From: Pirellulimonas nuda
GTDB taxonomy: Bacteria > Planctomycetota > Planctomycetia > Pirellulales > Lacipirellulaceae
NCBI RefSeq assembly: GCF_007750855.1
Contig: NZ_CP036291.1
Location: 5,988,905 to 6,052,904, forward strand
Direction of reading: 5' to 3'
DNA: 64,000 bases
Shown piece by piece: positions 54,989 to 63,910 of the stretch. Position 1 is the first letter of the stretch; each line of letters begins with the position of its first letter. Position numbers and translations under genes: made by a program. A model generated the notes under the pieces. That model did no database searches, was not told where the DNA came from, and saw nothing but the letters and a program-made list of their open reading frames with translations.

Positions 54989-55696
54989 CTACCACTCCAG
55001 CTCCGAGGCGCCGCGTTTCGTGGCGTTTTCTGTCACCCCCGAGATGTGCCCGTCCGAAATCGAGATCACCCGATCCGCCATTTCAGCGATCACCGCATTG
55101 TGGGTGATCACCGCGGTGGTTGTCCCTAGCTCGGCGTTGATCCGGCTGATGGCGTCCAGCACCAGCACGCCGGTGTGGACGTCCAGGGCGCCGGTCGGCT
55201 CGTCGCACAGCAGCACGTCCGGCTTCTTAGCCACGGCCCTGGCGATGGCCACCCGTTGCTGCTCGCCCCCGGAGAGCTGGGCCGGGAAGTGGTTCATGCG
55301 GGGGGTCAGGTCCACCAGCGCCAACGCCTCTTCGGGCCGCATGGGGTCGGGAGCGATGTCGGTGATCAGGGCGACGTTTTCCTTGGCGGTGAGGCTCGGG
55401 ATCAGGTTGTAGAACTGGAACACGAACCCCACGTGGTAGCGGCGGTAGCGGGTCAGGCCGGCGTCATCTAGCCCGGTCAGCTCCCCCTCGCGGTAGAACA
55501 CCCGCCCGGTCGAGGGGCGGTCGAGCCCCCCCAAGATGTTCAGCAGCGTGCTCTTGCCGCTGCCAGAGGGCCCCAGCAGCACGACGAACTCCCCCACGCG
55601 GAGGTCGAGATCCACCCCCCGCAGCGCGTGAACGTCTACCTCGCCCATGTGATAGGTTTTCGTGACCGCGCGGGCCGAGAACACGACATCAGACAT
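54989..55696 (-). CDS. ABC transporter ATP-binding protein, MacB/LolD type
   Basis: A 235-residue ATPase. Walker [10 protein letters not shown], the Q-loop in [12 protein letters not shown], the signature [14 protein letters not shown] and Walker [13 protein letters not shown] are all intact, and the LDVHTG/ITHN region gives the H-loop. It belongs to the class that drives FtsX-type permeases with HlyD adaptors. No permease is adjacent; the permease at 38567 and adaptor at 37075 on the same strand lack an ATPase. An in-frame GTG four codons upstream is an alternative start. Confidence 0.9.
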   Translation of the reverse strand: MSDVVFSARAVTKTYHMGEVDVHALRGVDLDLRVGEFVVLLGPSGSGKSTLLNILGGLDRPSTGRVFYREGELTGLDDAGLTRYRRYHVGFVFQFYNLIPSLTAKENVALITDIAPDPMRPEEALALVDLTPRMNHFPAQLSGGEQQRVAIARAVAKKPDVLLCDEPTGALDVHTGVLVLDAISRINAELGTTTAVITHNAVIAEMADRVISISDGHISGVTENATKRGASELEW

Positions 55697-55833
55697 ACGC
55701 GCATCCACGTGGGGCGTCCGAGGCGGCGGCCGCCGTCGGCTGGCGGCGGTTGGGGCGATCGCCTGGCTGGCGGGGGGGGTGGGCGGGGATAGAAAAGGTT
55801 TCCTCGGGACGGGCGTACGCCTACAACAACGCT

Positions 55834-57588
55834 ATGAGCCTCCTTCACCCCGCCGCGCATCTCCAACTACTTGGGCAAGCACTGTTCTGCGGCGCCCTAG
55901 CGGCGGCCATCGGCGCCAACGGGACCGCGGCGGCCGGCGGGGGGCCCGAGAACCTGATCCTGATTGTCAACCAGAACAGCCAGGGTTCCAAGACCATCGC
56001 CAACCACTACGCCCGGCTCCGCGGGCTGCCGCCGGGCAACCTGGTCTACCTCGACTACACCGGCCCCAAGGAAACGTGCAGCGTAGCGGAGTTCCGCGAG
56101 CAGATCTTGCAGCCGGTGCTCAAGGAGGTCGACCGCCGCAAGCTGAGCCTGCAAACCGACTACCTGGTCTACAGCAGCGATTTCCCTTGGCGGGTGTCGT
56201 TCGAGGAGGACCACCCCGACATCAAGCTGAGCAAACAGCAGGCCGCGCACGCCTCGATCACCGGCGCCACCTACCTGTGGCGCCACGTGATGGCGGGGAG
56301 CCTGGGGCTGCTGGGGCTCGACGTCAACTGGTACGTCCCCGCCGCCGACGGCGCCAACCTGTCGCAGTGCGCCCGGCTGAGCGACGTGGCCAGCCAAGGG
56401 TTCCGCGGCCGTTACACCTGGCAACGCGGCGCCGTACGCAGCGACGACCCCAAGACGGGGCAGGGCTACCTGCTCAGCACGATGCTGGGGGTCACCACCG
56501 GCCGGGGGAACACCGTCAGCGAGGTGCTTTCCTACCTCGAGCGCTCGGCCGGGGCAGACGCAACGCAGCCCCGCGGCACGTTCTACTTCTGCCGCAACGA
56601 CGATATCCGCTCAAAAACCCGCCACGAATGCTTCCCGGCCGTCGTCGAGCAACTGGCGCTCGCCGGCGCCGTGGGGCGGGTGCACGAGGGCGACCTGCCG
56701 ACCGGCGCCGACGACATCCTGGGCCTCACCACCGGCCGGGCGGTGCTGAAGTTCGCGGGGTCCCACGTACGCACGCTCCCCGGGGCGATCATCGACAACC
56801 TGACCAGCAACGCCGGCATCCTCAGTGCCAACTCGTTCCAGACGCCGATCTCGGAGTACCTGAGGGCCGGCGCCGCCGGCGTCAGCGGCACGGTTTTTGA
56901 GCCCTACGCCATCCAGGCCAAGTTCCCGCTGCCGACCGTCCACCTGCACTACCGCCGGGGCTGCTCGCTGGCCGAGGCGTACTACCAGTCGGTCGCCGGG
57001 CCCTACCAGTTGCTGATCCTGGGAGACCCGCTCTGCCAGCCCTGGGCGCACCCCCCCGAGGTAGAGCTTGTCGGCGTCGAGCCGGGCGAGACGGTCGGCG
57101 AGAAGATGAGCCTGACTGCTAGCGTTGAGCCCAACGACCCGGCGCATCCGACCCAGTGCGAGCTGTTTGTCGACGGCAGGCTCCGCGCCCGCTTGCCGGC
57201 CGGGCGGCCGTTCAGCTTCGCCACCAGCGAGCTCGCGACGGGCTGGCACGAGCTGCGGGTCGTGGCGAGCACGCCCGACGCGATCGAGACTCAGGGGCGG
57301 AGCGTGCTGCCGTTCTTGGTGTCGCGTGACGACGAGCCCCTGCCTGCGCTGCGGTTCTCTGCCTCCGCGGCGGTCGAGGCGTCCAGGCGGGTGCGGGTGT
57401 TTGTCGACCCGCCCCAGGCGGGGCCGATGCTGCTGATGCACGACTCGCGCAAGGTAGCGGAGATCCCCGCCGGCCAGGCGGGGGTCGAGGTCGTGGCGGG
57501 GAGCCTGGGGCGCGGTTTCGCCCGACTATCGGCACAATCGGAGTCATCGGGCGCGACGACCGCCCCGCGTTGGCTGGAGGTCCGCTAG
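55834..57588 (+). CDS. Exported TIGR03790-like protein, function unknown
   Basis: A 584-residue protein with a hydrophobic leader (LLGQALFCGALAAAIGANG). The first part (NLILIVNQNSQGSKTIANHY, ARLRGLPPGNLVYLDY) matches my memory of TIGR03790 family proteins, which start with a nucleotide-fold-like segment about leaving residues and re-entering paths; no activity is known. TGAVLKF-like and ILGDPLCQPWA segments end that domain near residue 405. The C-terminal ~180 residues look like two immunoglobulin-like folds. The start is chosen for the leader; no strong Shine-Dalgarno is visible. Confidence 0.62.
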   Translation: MSLLHPAAHLQLLGQALFCGALAAAIGANGTAAAGGGPENLILIVNQNSQGSKTIANHYARLRGLPPGNLVYLDYTGPKETCSVAEFREQILQPVLKEVDRRKLSLQTDYLVYSSDFPWRVSFEEDHPDIKLSKQQAAHASITGATYLWRHVMAGSLGLLGLDVNWYVPAADGANLSQCARLSDVASQGFRGRYTWQRGAVRSDDPKTGQGYLLSTMLGVTTGRGNTVSEVLSYLERSAGADATQPRGTFYFCRNDDIRSKTRHECFPAVVEQLALAGAVGRVHEGDLPTGADDILGLTTGRAVLKFAGSHVRTLPGAIIDNLTSNAGILSANSFQTPISEYLRAGAAGVSGTVFEPYAIQAKFPLPTVHLHYRRGCSLAEAYYQSVAGPYQLLILGDPLCQPWAHPPEVELVGVEPGETVGEKMSLTASVEPNDPAHPTQCELFVDGRLRARLPAGRPFSFATSELATGWHELRVVASTPDAIETQGRSVLPFLVSRDDEPLPALRFSASAAVEASRRVRVFVDPPQAGPMLLMHDSRKVAEIPAGQAGVEVVAGSLGRGFARLSAQSESSGATTAPRWLEVR

Positions 57589-57693
57589 GGGCGTGAACCG
57601 AGGCCGGCCGGCGTGCGTAGAACGTGATGCCCAGGACCGGCAGAATCGTCAAAAACGGCGTTGCCGAAAGGACTTGCGCATGCGTCCATCTCG

Positions 57694-57721
57694 TTGACAC
57701 TCCGCCAGTGACGGGTACGAT
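57694..57721 (+). promoter_or_regulatory. Probable sigma70 promoter of the TPR gene
   Basis: TTGACA (6/6) at 57694-57699, a 16-base spacer and TACGAT (4/6) at 57716-57721, about 117 bases before the ATG at 57838. Confidence 0.6.
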
Positions 57722-57837
57722 GGACGTCAGTCGTCGCCCCATCGCGAGCAACGCGTTCCGCCGCTCTTCTTGCTCGGTATCGCGCGCCGTTGGGCCCCCA
57801 CCTTCGTTCCCCGAAGCACCAACCTGAAGCCGTTGCT

Positions 57838-60800
57838 ATGCAGCGTTACCGCGTAAACTACACCCTGCTCATCTCCCTGCTGGTCGGCGCCGTGGTGACC
57901 GTTGGCGCCCTGTTCGGCGTCTGGCGGTACCAGCTCGACCGCAACGCCGGCGCCCTGCTCGAGCAGGCAAGCCAGGCAGAAGCCAAGGGGGACCTCCGCA
58001 CCGCCGCGGGCAACCTCGACCAGTACATCCGCATGCGTCGCGACGACGCCGAGGCCCGGGTCCGCCTGGCGAACATGCGGCACGCGATCATCGACGAGGG
58101 CAAAGACGTCAGCATGCGCGACTACGGCCTCGCGATGAACGACTCCGAGACCGCCCTGCGGACCGCGCCGGACGACAAGGAGCTGCGTCGGCGGTTGATC
58201 GACCTGCTGCTCGCCGGCCGTCAGCCCAAAGAAGCCCTCAGCCACATCGACATCCTGCTCAACTCCGACCCGACCCAGTCGGAGCTGAAGATGATGCGGG
58301 TGCAGTGCCTCTCCGCGGTGGGCCGGCCCAAGGACGCCCTGAAGTACGCCCAGCAGCTAGTGGGCTACGACGGCGCCACCGGCGAGTTCGACGAGAAGAA
58401 GGCGGAGTCGCCCCACGAAGTAGGCGTCTACCGCCTGCTGGCGAGCCTGTTCCAGCAGGACGGGCAGGACGAGATGGTGGACCGCGTGCTCGACGTGATG
58501 GTCGAGCGCAACCCGGAAAGCGCCGAGGCGTACGTTGTCCGCGGCCAGCACCACACGTCCAAGAAGCGCACCGAAGAGGCCGCGGCGGACATCGCCAAGT
58601 CGATCGAGCTCGACCCGTCGAACGTCCAGGCCAACCTGGCCGAGTTCCGCCTGGCGGTCGCGGACGAACGGATGGACGACGCCCGCAAGGTGATCGCCCG
58701 GGCGCTCGAAGAGCACCCCGAAGAGCTGGTGCTGTACATCGCCAGCGCCCAGCTCAAGATGCAAGACCAGGACTACGACGCCGGGATCGCGGAGTTCGAC
58801 CGCGGGATCGCCGCGATCAAGGACCGCTCCAACCTCGAGCTGATCGCCCAAAAGGCGCGGGCCCAGATCGACGCGGGGTACCTCGACAAGGCCAAGGAGT
58901 CCATCAAGCTGCTCGAGGCCGAGTCGGTCAACCCGGCGATGCTCGACTTCATCAAGGCCCGCCTGATGATGGCGGAGTTCCAGTGGTACCCGGCGTCGCA
59001 GGAGCTAGTGCGGCTGCGGCCGCTGCTCTCCAGCAACTTCGAGATGAACGTGCAGCTCAACCTGCTGCTGGGCCTCTGCTACGAGAAGCTGGGGCAGATC
59101 GAGCTGGCGATGGACGCGTACGACCTGGTGCTGGGCATCGACCCGGGCAACAAGCCCGCCCTGGCGGGCGTGGAACGCAACCGGCAGTCGCTCGACCCCA
59201 AGGGTGGGCAGCAACGCAGCGAGACCGTCTACCAACGCTTCGACCAAGAGATGGCCAAGCCCGAGGCGTCGCGCGACTGGGCCTCGTTCAACAAGTTTGT
59301 GGACGAGTACTGCGAGAAGTTCGACATCTCCGAAGCAAACCACATGCTGCTGCAGGCCGAGTTCCTGCTGAAGCGCGGCGAGTTCAACCAAGCGGTCGCC
59401 AAGGCGCGCGACGCGCGTGACCTCGACCCAGAAAACCTGAACGTCCAGCGGCTGGTGCTCCGCGTGGTGGCCGCCAACCCCAAGTTCGGCCCGCTCGAGG
59501 CGCTCAAGAAGCTGCCGCTGGTCGTCAAGCAGTTCAAGGACCAGCCCCTGCTGCGGATCGACGAGGCGGACCTGCGGATCGCGCTGAACGACGGCGACCT
59601 GCCCGAGCAGTTGATGAAGCTCACCGAGGGGATCGACGATTGGTCAAAGGCCCAGCAGGTGCAACTGCTCAGCGAGATCGCCACCCGCCTGACGCAGATC
59701 GGCGCCACCACGCAGGCGACCGAGTGCTGGAACCGCGTCGTCCAGGCCACGCCGGGCGACCTCAAGACGCTGATGCAGTTGTTCATGACCGCCCGCGCGT
59801 CGGGCGACGACAAGCAGATGGCCGACGCCCAGCAGAACATCCTGCGCGTGGTCGGCACCAAAGAGAACGCCACCTGGCTCTACACCCAGGCCAGCCGGAT
59901 CGTGTCGGACGTGCAACGCGGCGACAAGAAGACGGAGCAGTTGGGCGAAGCCGTTCGGCTGATCAACCGGGCGCGTGGGATGCGCAAAGACTGGAACCAG
60001 CCCGTGCTGCTGTTGGCCGAGGTGCGGCTGCTGCAGAACGACGCGGTCGGGGCGCTCGAGGCGCTCGACCAGGGCGCCAAGCTCGGCCCGCTCAACCCGC
60101 TCGCCACGGTGCAGTTCGCCCAACTGCTGATCCAGCAGGGTCGGTTTGAAGAGGCGCGCCTAGCGATGGAGAACCTCCCCCCCGCGATCCGCACCCGGCT
60201 GGTCGGGCGGCAGTACGCCGAGGTGTTGTTCAACACCGGCAAGGTTAAGAGCGCCCTGGCGGAGGCCGAGCAGCTCGCCAATACGAACCCCGACGACGCC
60301 GACACCCAGTTGTGGTACGGCCGCTTCTTGTACGGCGCCGCCAACTCTCCCTCGGCCGGCGCCCAGGCGGCCGCCGGAGCGGACGAGAAGGCGACCATCG
60401 AAGGCGCCCCCGCCGAGCAGGCCGATCTGCTGAAGCGCGCCGCCGACGCGCTCAAGAAGACCGTCGAGCTCCAGCCGCAGTCGCCCGACGCGTGGATGGC
60501 GCTGGTGGCCTCGTACGCGTCGCAACGCGACCGCGACGGCGCCGAACAAGCCATCCGCGACGCGCGGCTCGCCCTGCCAGAAGACCAGCAAGCGCCGCTG
60601 CTCGCCAAGAGCTACGAGGTGGTGGGCCGCTGGTTCGACGCCGAGAACCTCTACCAGCAGATGCTGGACGACGCCCCGGAGAACGTAGCGCTGATGCGGC
60701 AGCTAGCGCAGTTCTACCTGGGGGGCAACTACCGCCGCGACGACAAGTTTGAGAAGGCCCGGCCGCTGATCAACCAGGTGCTCAAGCAGGGGGCCGACGG

Positions 60801-62214
60801 CAAGCTCGAGCCCTCCGACCCCAACCTGCAGTGGGCCCGGCGCACCGGCGCCGGCATGCTGTCGGTCAAGGGGGACTACCAGAGCCTCCGCGACGCCGAA
60901 CGGCTGCTGGCGTCCAACGCCGTCGGCGGGCGGCTCTCCGACGCCGACAAGGTAGAGATGGCCCGGATCCTGGCCCCCAGGCCCGAGCCGGTGAGCCGCC
61001 TCAAGGCGATCGCGCTGCTAGAAGACGTCCGCCGCGGCCGGCCCCTGAGCGCCCCGCTCGACCTGGCCCTGGCGCAGCTCTACTTCCAGACCGATCAGTG
61101 GGACAAGTGCCAGCAGATGATGGTGGAGGTCACCGCGGCGAACCCCGAGATGGCGGTCGCACGCGACGCCTTTATCCGCATGCTGCTGCGGCGCGGCGGG
61201 GCGGAGAACATCCGCGACGCCAGCCGCCAGCTCGACAAGCTTCGCGAGCTGGCCGGGGGGTCCCCTTCGACGCTCGAGCTGATCGCCCGCGTGGCGTCCG
61301 CACAGGGCAACGAGCAGGAGGCCGCCCAGGCGCTCGGCGAGATGACCAAGCCGCTCGCCTCGGCAGACGAGGAGCAGGTGAAACGCGCCATCCCGCTGGT
61401 GATCCGCATCGCGGCGCTGCTGACCGACCTGAAAGACCTCAAGCGTGCGGACGACCTCTACCGCTTCGCCATAAAGCAGAGCGATCAGGCCGCCCTCCCC
61501 TACGCGGTGTTCCTCGGGCAGCACGTAGACGCGGCCCAAGGGATGAAGCAGCTCGCCGACCTCGAAGGCAAGGTCACCGACGTTGAACGGATCCAGGCCG
61601 CGCTCTCGATCATGCGGAACCGGCCCAAGGTGATCGCGGCCCAGTCCAGCGAGGCCCAGCTCATGCTCACCCGCGCCCTGCGTGAGGACCCCGATTCCAT
61701 CAGCCTGCTGATGGCCCAGGCCGACCTGTACGACCTGCTGCAACGCAGCGACGACGCCGCGGACCTCTACCGCAAGCTGCTGGACCGCAAGGACCTGGAA
61801 GGGACCGGACGGGCCGTGGTGCTCAACAACATCGCCTACCTGCTCGCCCTGAGCGGCGACTCCAAGGCCGACGCCCAGCAGGCGAAGAAGTACGTGGACG
61901 AGGCGGCCGAGCTGCTCGGCCCCGGCGCCGACCTGCTCGACACCCGGGCGGTGGCCTCGACCGCGTTGGGAGACTACGAATCGGCCATCCGCGACCTCGA
62001 CTACTCCGTCACCGACAACCCGACCGCGTCGAAGTACTTCCACAAGGCGGACGCCCACCTCCGCGCCGGCCAAGAAGTTGCGGCGGTGCGGGCGTGGGAA
62101 GAGGCGGAAAAACTAGGGCTCTCCCTCGACGAGCTCCCCCAGGTTGAGCACAAGCGGTTCAACGAAATGAAGAGCAAGATCGAGTCGCTCCGCGCCAGGA
62201 GCGCCTCCCGCTAG
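57838..62214 (+). CDS. Giant membrane-anchored TPR protein
   Basis: A 1458-residue protein, the longest gene here. One N-terminal membrane helix (YTLLISLLVGAVVTVGALFGVW, residues about 7-28) anchors it; the rest is helical with many tetratricopeptide repeats, for example AEAYVVRGQHHTSKKRTEEA, GLCYEKLGQIELAMDAYDLV and VLNNIAYLLALSGDSKADAQ. Ala/Asp/Leu/Lys-rich composition and lack of other motifs suggest a pure protein-interaction scaffold, probably facing the periplasm. An ATG upstream at 57790 is less likely because it would bury the helix. It is followed by a DPF-repeat protein and a lipoprotein, perhaps partners. Confidence 0.85.
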   Translation: MQRYRVNYTLLISLLVGAVVTVGALFGVWRYQLDRNAGALLEQASQAEAKGDLRTAAGNLDQYIRMRRDDAEARVRLANMRHAIIDEGKDVSMRDYGLAMNDSETALRTAPDDKELRRRLIDLLLAGRQPKEALSHIDILLNSDPTQSELKMMRVQCLSAVGRPKDALKYAQQLVGYDGATGEFDEKKAESPHEVGVYRLLASLFQQDGQDEMVDRVLDVMVERNPESAEAYVVRGQHHTSKKRTEEAAADIAKSIELDPSNVQANLAEFRLAVADERMDDARKVIARALEEHPEELVLYIASAQLKMQDQDYDAGIAEFDRGIAAIKDRSNLELIAQKARAQIDAGYLDKAKESIKLLEAESVNPAMLDFIKARLMMAEFQWYPASQELVRLRPLLSSNFEMNVQLNLLLGLCYEKLGQIELAMDAYDLVLGIDPGNKPALAGVERNRQSLDPKGGQQRSETVYQRFDQEMAKPEASRDWASFNKFVDEYCEKFDISEANHMLLQAEFLLKRGEFNQAVAKARDARDLDPENLNVQRLVLRVVAANPKFGPLEALKKLPLVVKQFKDQPLLRIDEADLRIALNDGDLPEQLMKLTEGIDDWSKAQQVQLLSEIATRLTQIGATTQATECWNRVVQATPGDLKTLMQLFMTARASGDDKQMADAQQNILRVVGTKENATWLYTQASRIVSDVQRGDKKTEQLGEAVRLINRARGMRKDWNQPVLLLAEVRLLQNDAVGALEALDQGAKLGPLNPLATVQFAQLLIQQGRFEEARLAMENLPPAIRTRLVGRQYAEVLFNTGKVKSALAEAEQLANTNPDDADTQLWYGRFLYGAANSPSAGAQAAAGADEKATIEGAPAEQADLLKRAADALKKTVELQPQSPDAWMALVASYASQRDRDGAEQAIRDARLALPEDQQAPLLAKSYEVVGRWFDAENLYQQMLDDAPENVALMRQLAQFYLGGNYRRDDKFEKARPLINQVLKQGADGKLEPSDPNLQWARRTGAGMLSVKGDYQSLRDAERLLASNAVGGRLSDADKVEMARILAPRPEPVSRLKAIALLEDVRRGRPLSAPLDLALAQLYFQTDQWDKCQQMMVEVTAANPEMAVARDAFIRMLLRRGGAENIRDASRQLDKLRELAGGSPSTLELIARVASAQGNEQEAAQALGEMTKPLASADEEQVKRAIPLVIRIAALLTDLKDLKRADDLYRFAIKQSDQAALPYAVFLGQHVDAAQGMKQLADLEGKVTDVERIQAALSIMRNRPKVIAAQSSEAQLMLTRALREDPDSISLLMAQADLYDLLQRSDDAADLYRKLLDRKDLEGTGRAVVLNNIAYLLALSGDSKADAQQAKKYVDEAAELLGPGADLLDTRAVASTALGDYESAIRDLDYSVTDNPTASKYFHKADAHLRAGQEVAAVRAWEEAEKLGLSLDELPQVEHKRFNEMKSKIESLRARSASR

Positions 62215-62244
62215 CCGCCAATGGGGGGTTTTCGGGGCGAAGAT

Positions 62245-62273
62245 TTGTCCGGCGAGTCGCGCATAGTTAGGAT
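62245..62273 (+). promoter_or_regulatory. Possible promoter of the DPF-repeat gene
   Basis: TTGTCC (4/6), a 17-base spacer and TAGGAT (4/6) in the 128-base gap after the TPR gene, 70 bases before the ATG. This would give the last two genes independent expression. Confidence 0.42.
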
Positions 62274-62342
62274 AAGGGGTCAACAGCGGACCCCCGCCCA
62301 CCGGCGGGGCCGCCCCCATCCGCCTCTCACCTGATCGGTTCG

Positions 62343-63107
62343 ATGCCCACGCTAGCCCCCACCGCCATCCGCACCGCGCGGCCAGCCCTCTCGGCAATCG
62401 GCGCCGTACTCATCATCACCGTGCTGGGGGCGGGCGTAGCGACGGCCCAGACGCCCCGCGTCGTAACGGCGCGCGAACCCTACGTGCCCGAGGACCGCGT
62501 GCTGAGGGTGCAGGTGCGCGTGCCGCTGGCCAACCTGCTCAACGCGTCGGACAGCAGCCGGGTAGTCGAGATCAGCCGCGTCGGGCCCGACCAGACCGAC
62601 GCCGACCCCACCAGCGACCCGTTCCTCGACGAGCCCAAGCAGGCGGCTGCCACGCCAGATTCAGCGACGCCCGACGCCCAGGACGACCCCTTTGCCGACG
62701 CTCCGGCCGACCCGTTTGCAGACAATGGGGCGGCAAGCGGCGCCGACAGCCCGGGGGTAGACGTCCCGCAAGAGGCGGTCGGCTCGATGGCGCCCGGCGG
62801 CGTCTTCGGCGCGCTGGGGCGTTCGCTCTTTGGCGGCGTGAGAGAGCAGCTCCCCAACGTGAGCGTGCGGGGCGTAGGCCCCGGCCCCATGCCCCCGGCC
62901 CAAGACGTCGACCCGTTCGGCGGGCCCGGCCCGGGCGCGCCGGGCCCGATGGACGACACAGACCCGTTCGGCCCCGAGCCGGCCCCCCCCTCCTCGGAGG
63001 ACCCGTTCGGCGCAGCGCCATCGCCACCCGCGGGCGACGACCCGTTCAGCGGGGCCGACCCATTCAGCAACCCTTCTAGCGATGAAGACCCGTTCGGCGG
63101 CCCCTAG
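62343..63107 (+). CDS. Exported low-complexity protein with nine DPF motifs
   Basis: A 254-residue protein. A leader (ALSAIGAVLIITVLGAGVATA) is followed by about 55 ordered-looking residues (REPYVPEDRVLRVQVRVPLANLL) and then a disordered Pro/Asp/Ala/Gly region. Nine DPF tripeptides are present (SDPF, DDPF, ADPF, VDPF, TDPF, EDPF, DDPF, ADPF, EDPF), three in the middle and six after about residue 185, ending in EDPFGGP. A short hydrophobic insert (MAPGGVFGALGRSLFGGV) separates the groups. No family recognised; an adaptor-like or surface role is speculation. Confidence 0.7.
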   Translation: MPTLAPTAIRTARPALSAIGAVLIITVLGAGVATAQTPRVVTAREPYVPEDRVLRVQVRVPLANLLNASDSSRVVEISRVGPDQTDADPTSDPFLDEPKQAAATPDSATPDAQDDPFADAPADPFADNGAASGADSPGVDVPQEAVGSMAPGGVFGALGRSLFGGVREQLPNVSVRGVGPGPMPPAQDVDPFGGPGPGAPGPMDDTDPFGPEPAPPSSEDPFGAAPSPPAGDDPFSGADPFSNPSSDEDPFGGP

Positions 63108-63158
63108 CCCGTCCGGCCGGGCCCGACGCGTCCCGTTAGCCACTCGACCGAATCCGGC

Positions 63159-63863
63159 ATGAATCGCGAGCCCAGCACCGTTTCCACTCTTCGACTGCGG
63201 CTGACGGTGGGGGGACTCGCGGCGTTGGCGATCGCGCTAGCGGGCTGCGAGCCCGACAAGCCCCCCACGACCACCGTCGAACCGGTCCGGACCCCAGAAG
63301 AGAAACTGGCGACCATCCTCTCGATGGTGCGCGAGGGGGTCGGCGACACCAGCTCGGGCGACCGACGGGTCAGGGCCGTCGTGCCGGGGGGGATGCAGCC
63401 GCAGTGGACCACCCGCGTCACCGAAGAGCTGCAGGAGCCCCGCACCCCGGGCGACCTCTACCGAGCGACGGTGCGGATCGTGACCGAGGGCTCGCTCATG
63501 GTGCGGATCAGGCCCAAGCCAGACGACGAGCCCTCCGACCGCAAGAGCCGCAACCCACGGCGGATGCCCGACAGCGGGCTGCAAGAGCTGCGGTACTCGG
63601 ACCCCGAAGGGGGCCGCGGCACGGCCGACGACATCGGCCTCGACTCGTACGACCCCGTCGGAGCGGCCAGCGCCGAAGCCGCACGCCTGCGCGAATCCGC
63701 GCCGCACACCCCCTCGATCAAGACCGTCGACTCGCGCAGCGAGAAGGTGTTCGTGCTGGTCTACGAGAACGACCGCTGGAACATGCTGACCGAGTTCGAA
63801 GAAGACTCGCCCGACATGGAGCTGTACATGCGCAGCTTCCAACGGGCGCTGCGACTGCAATAG
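63159..63863 (+). CDS. Lipoprotein, function unknown
   Basis: A 234-residue lipoprotein: a hydrophobic stretch ends in ALAGC with the lipid-bearing Cys at residue 30. The mature part starts with a linker (PDKPPTTTVEPVRTP), then a domain with VVPGGMQPQWTTRV and VFVLVYENDRWNMLTEFEED. It lies 51 bases after the DPF-repeat gene, so co-transcription is likely. The TAG stop is followed by palindromic sequence. Confidence 0.75.
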   Translation: MNREPSTVSTLRLRLTVGGLAALAIALAGCEPDKPPTTTVEPVRTPEEKLATILSMVREGVGDTSSGDRRVRAVVPGGMQPQWTTRVTEELQEPRTPGDLYRATVRIVTEGSLMVRIRPKPDDEPSDRKSRNPRRMPDSGLQELRYSDPEGGRGTADDIGLDSYDPVGAASAEAARLRESAPHTPSIKTVDSRSEKVFVLVYENDRWNMLTEFEEDSPDMELYMRSFQRALRLQ

Positions 63864-63885
63864 CGGCGTCAGTGACGCACGCAAT

Positions 63886-63910
63886 CCATAGCTGCCGAGC
63901 TATGCTCGGT
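63886..63910. repeat. GTA-hairpin palindrome, inverted copy
   Basis: CCGAGC and GCTCGG around TAT with an AGCTATGG-type flank in reverse complement. The rest of the end, 63911-64000, shows no gene. Confidence 0.55.
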
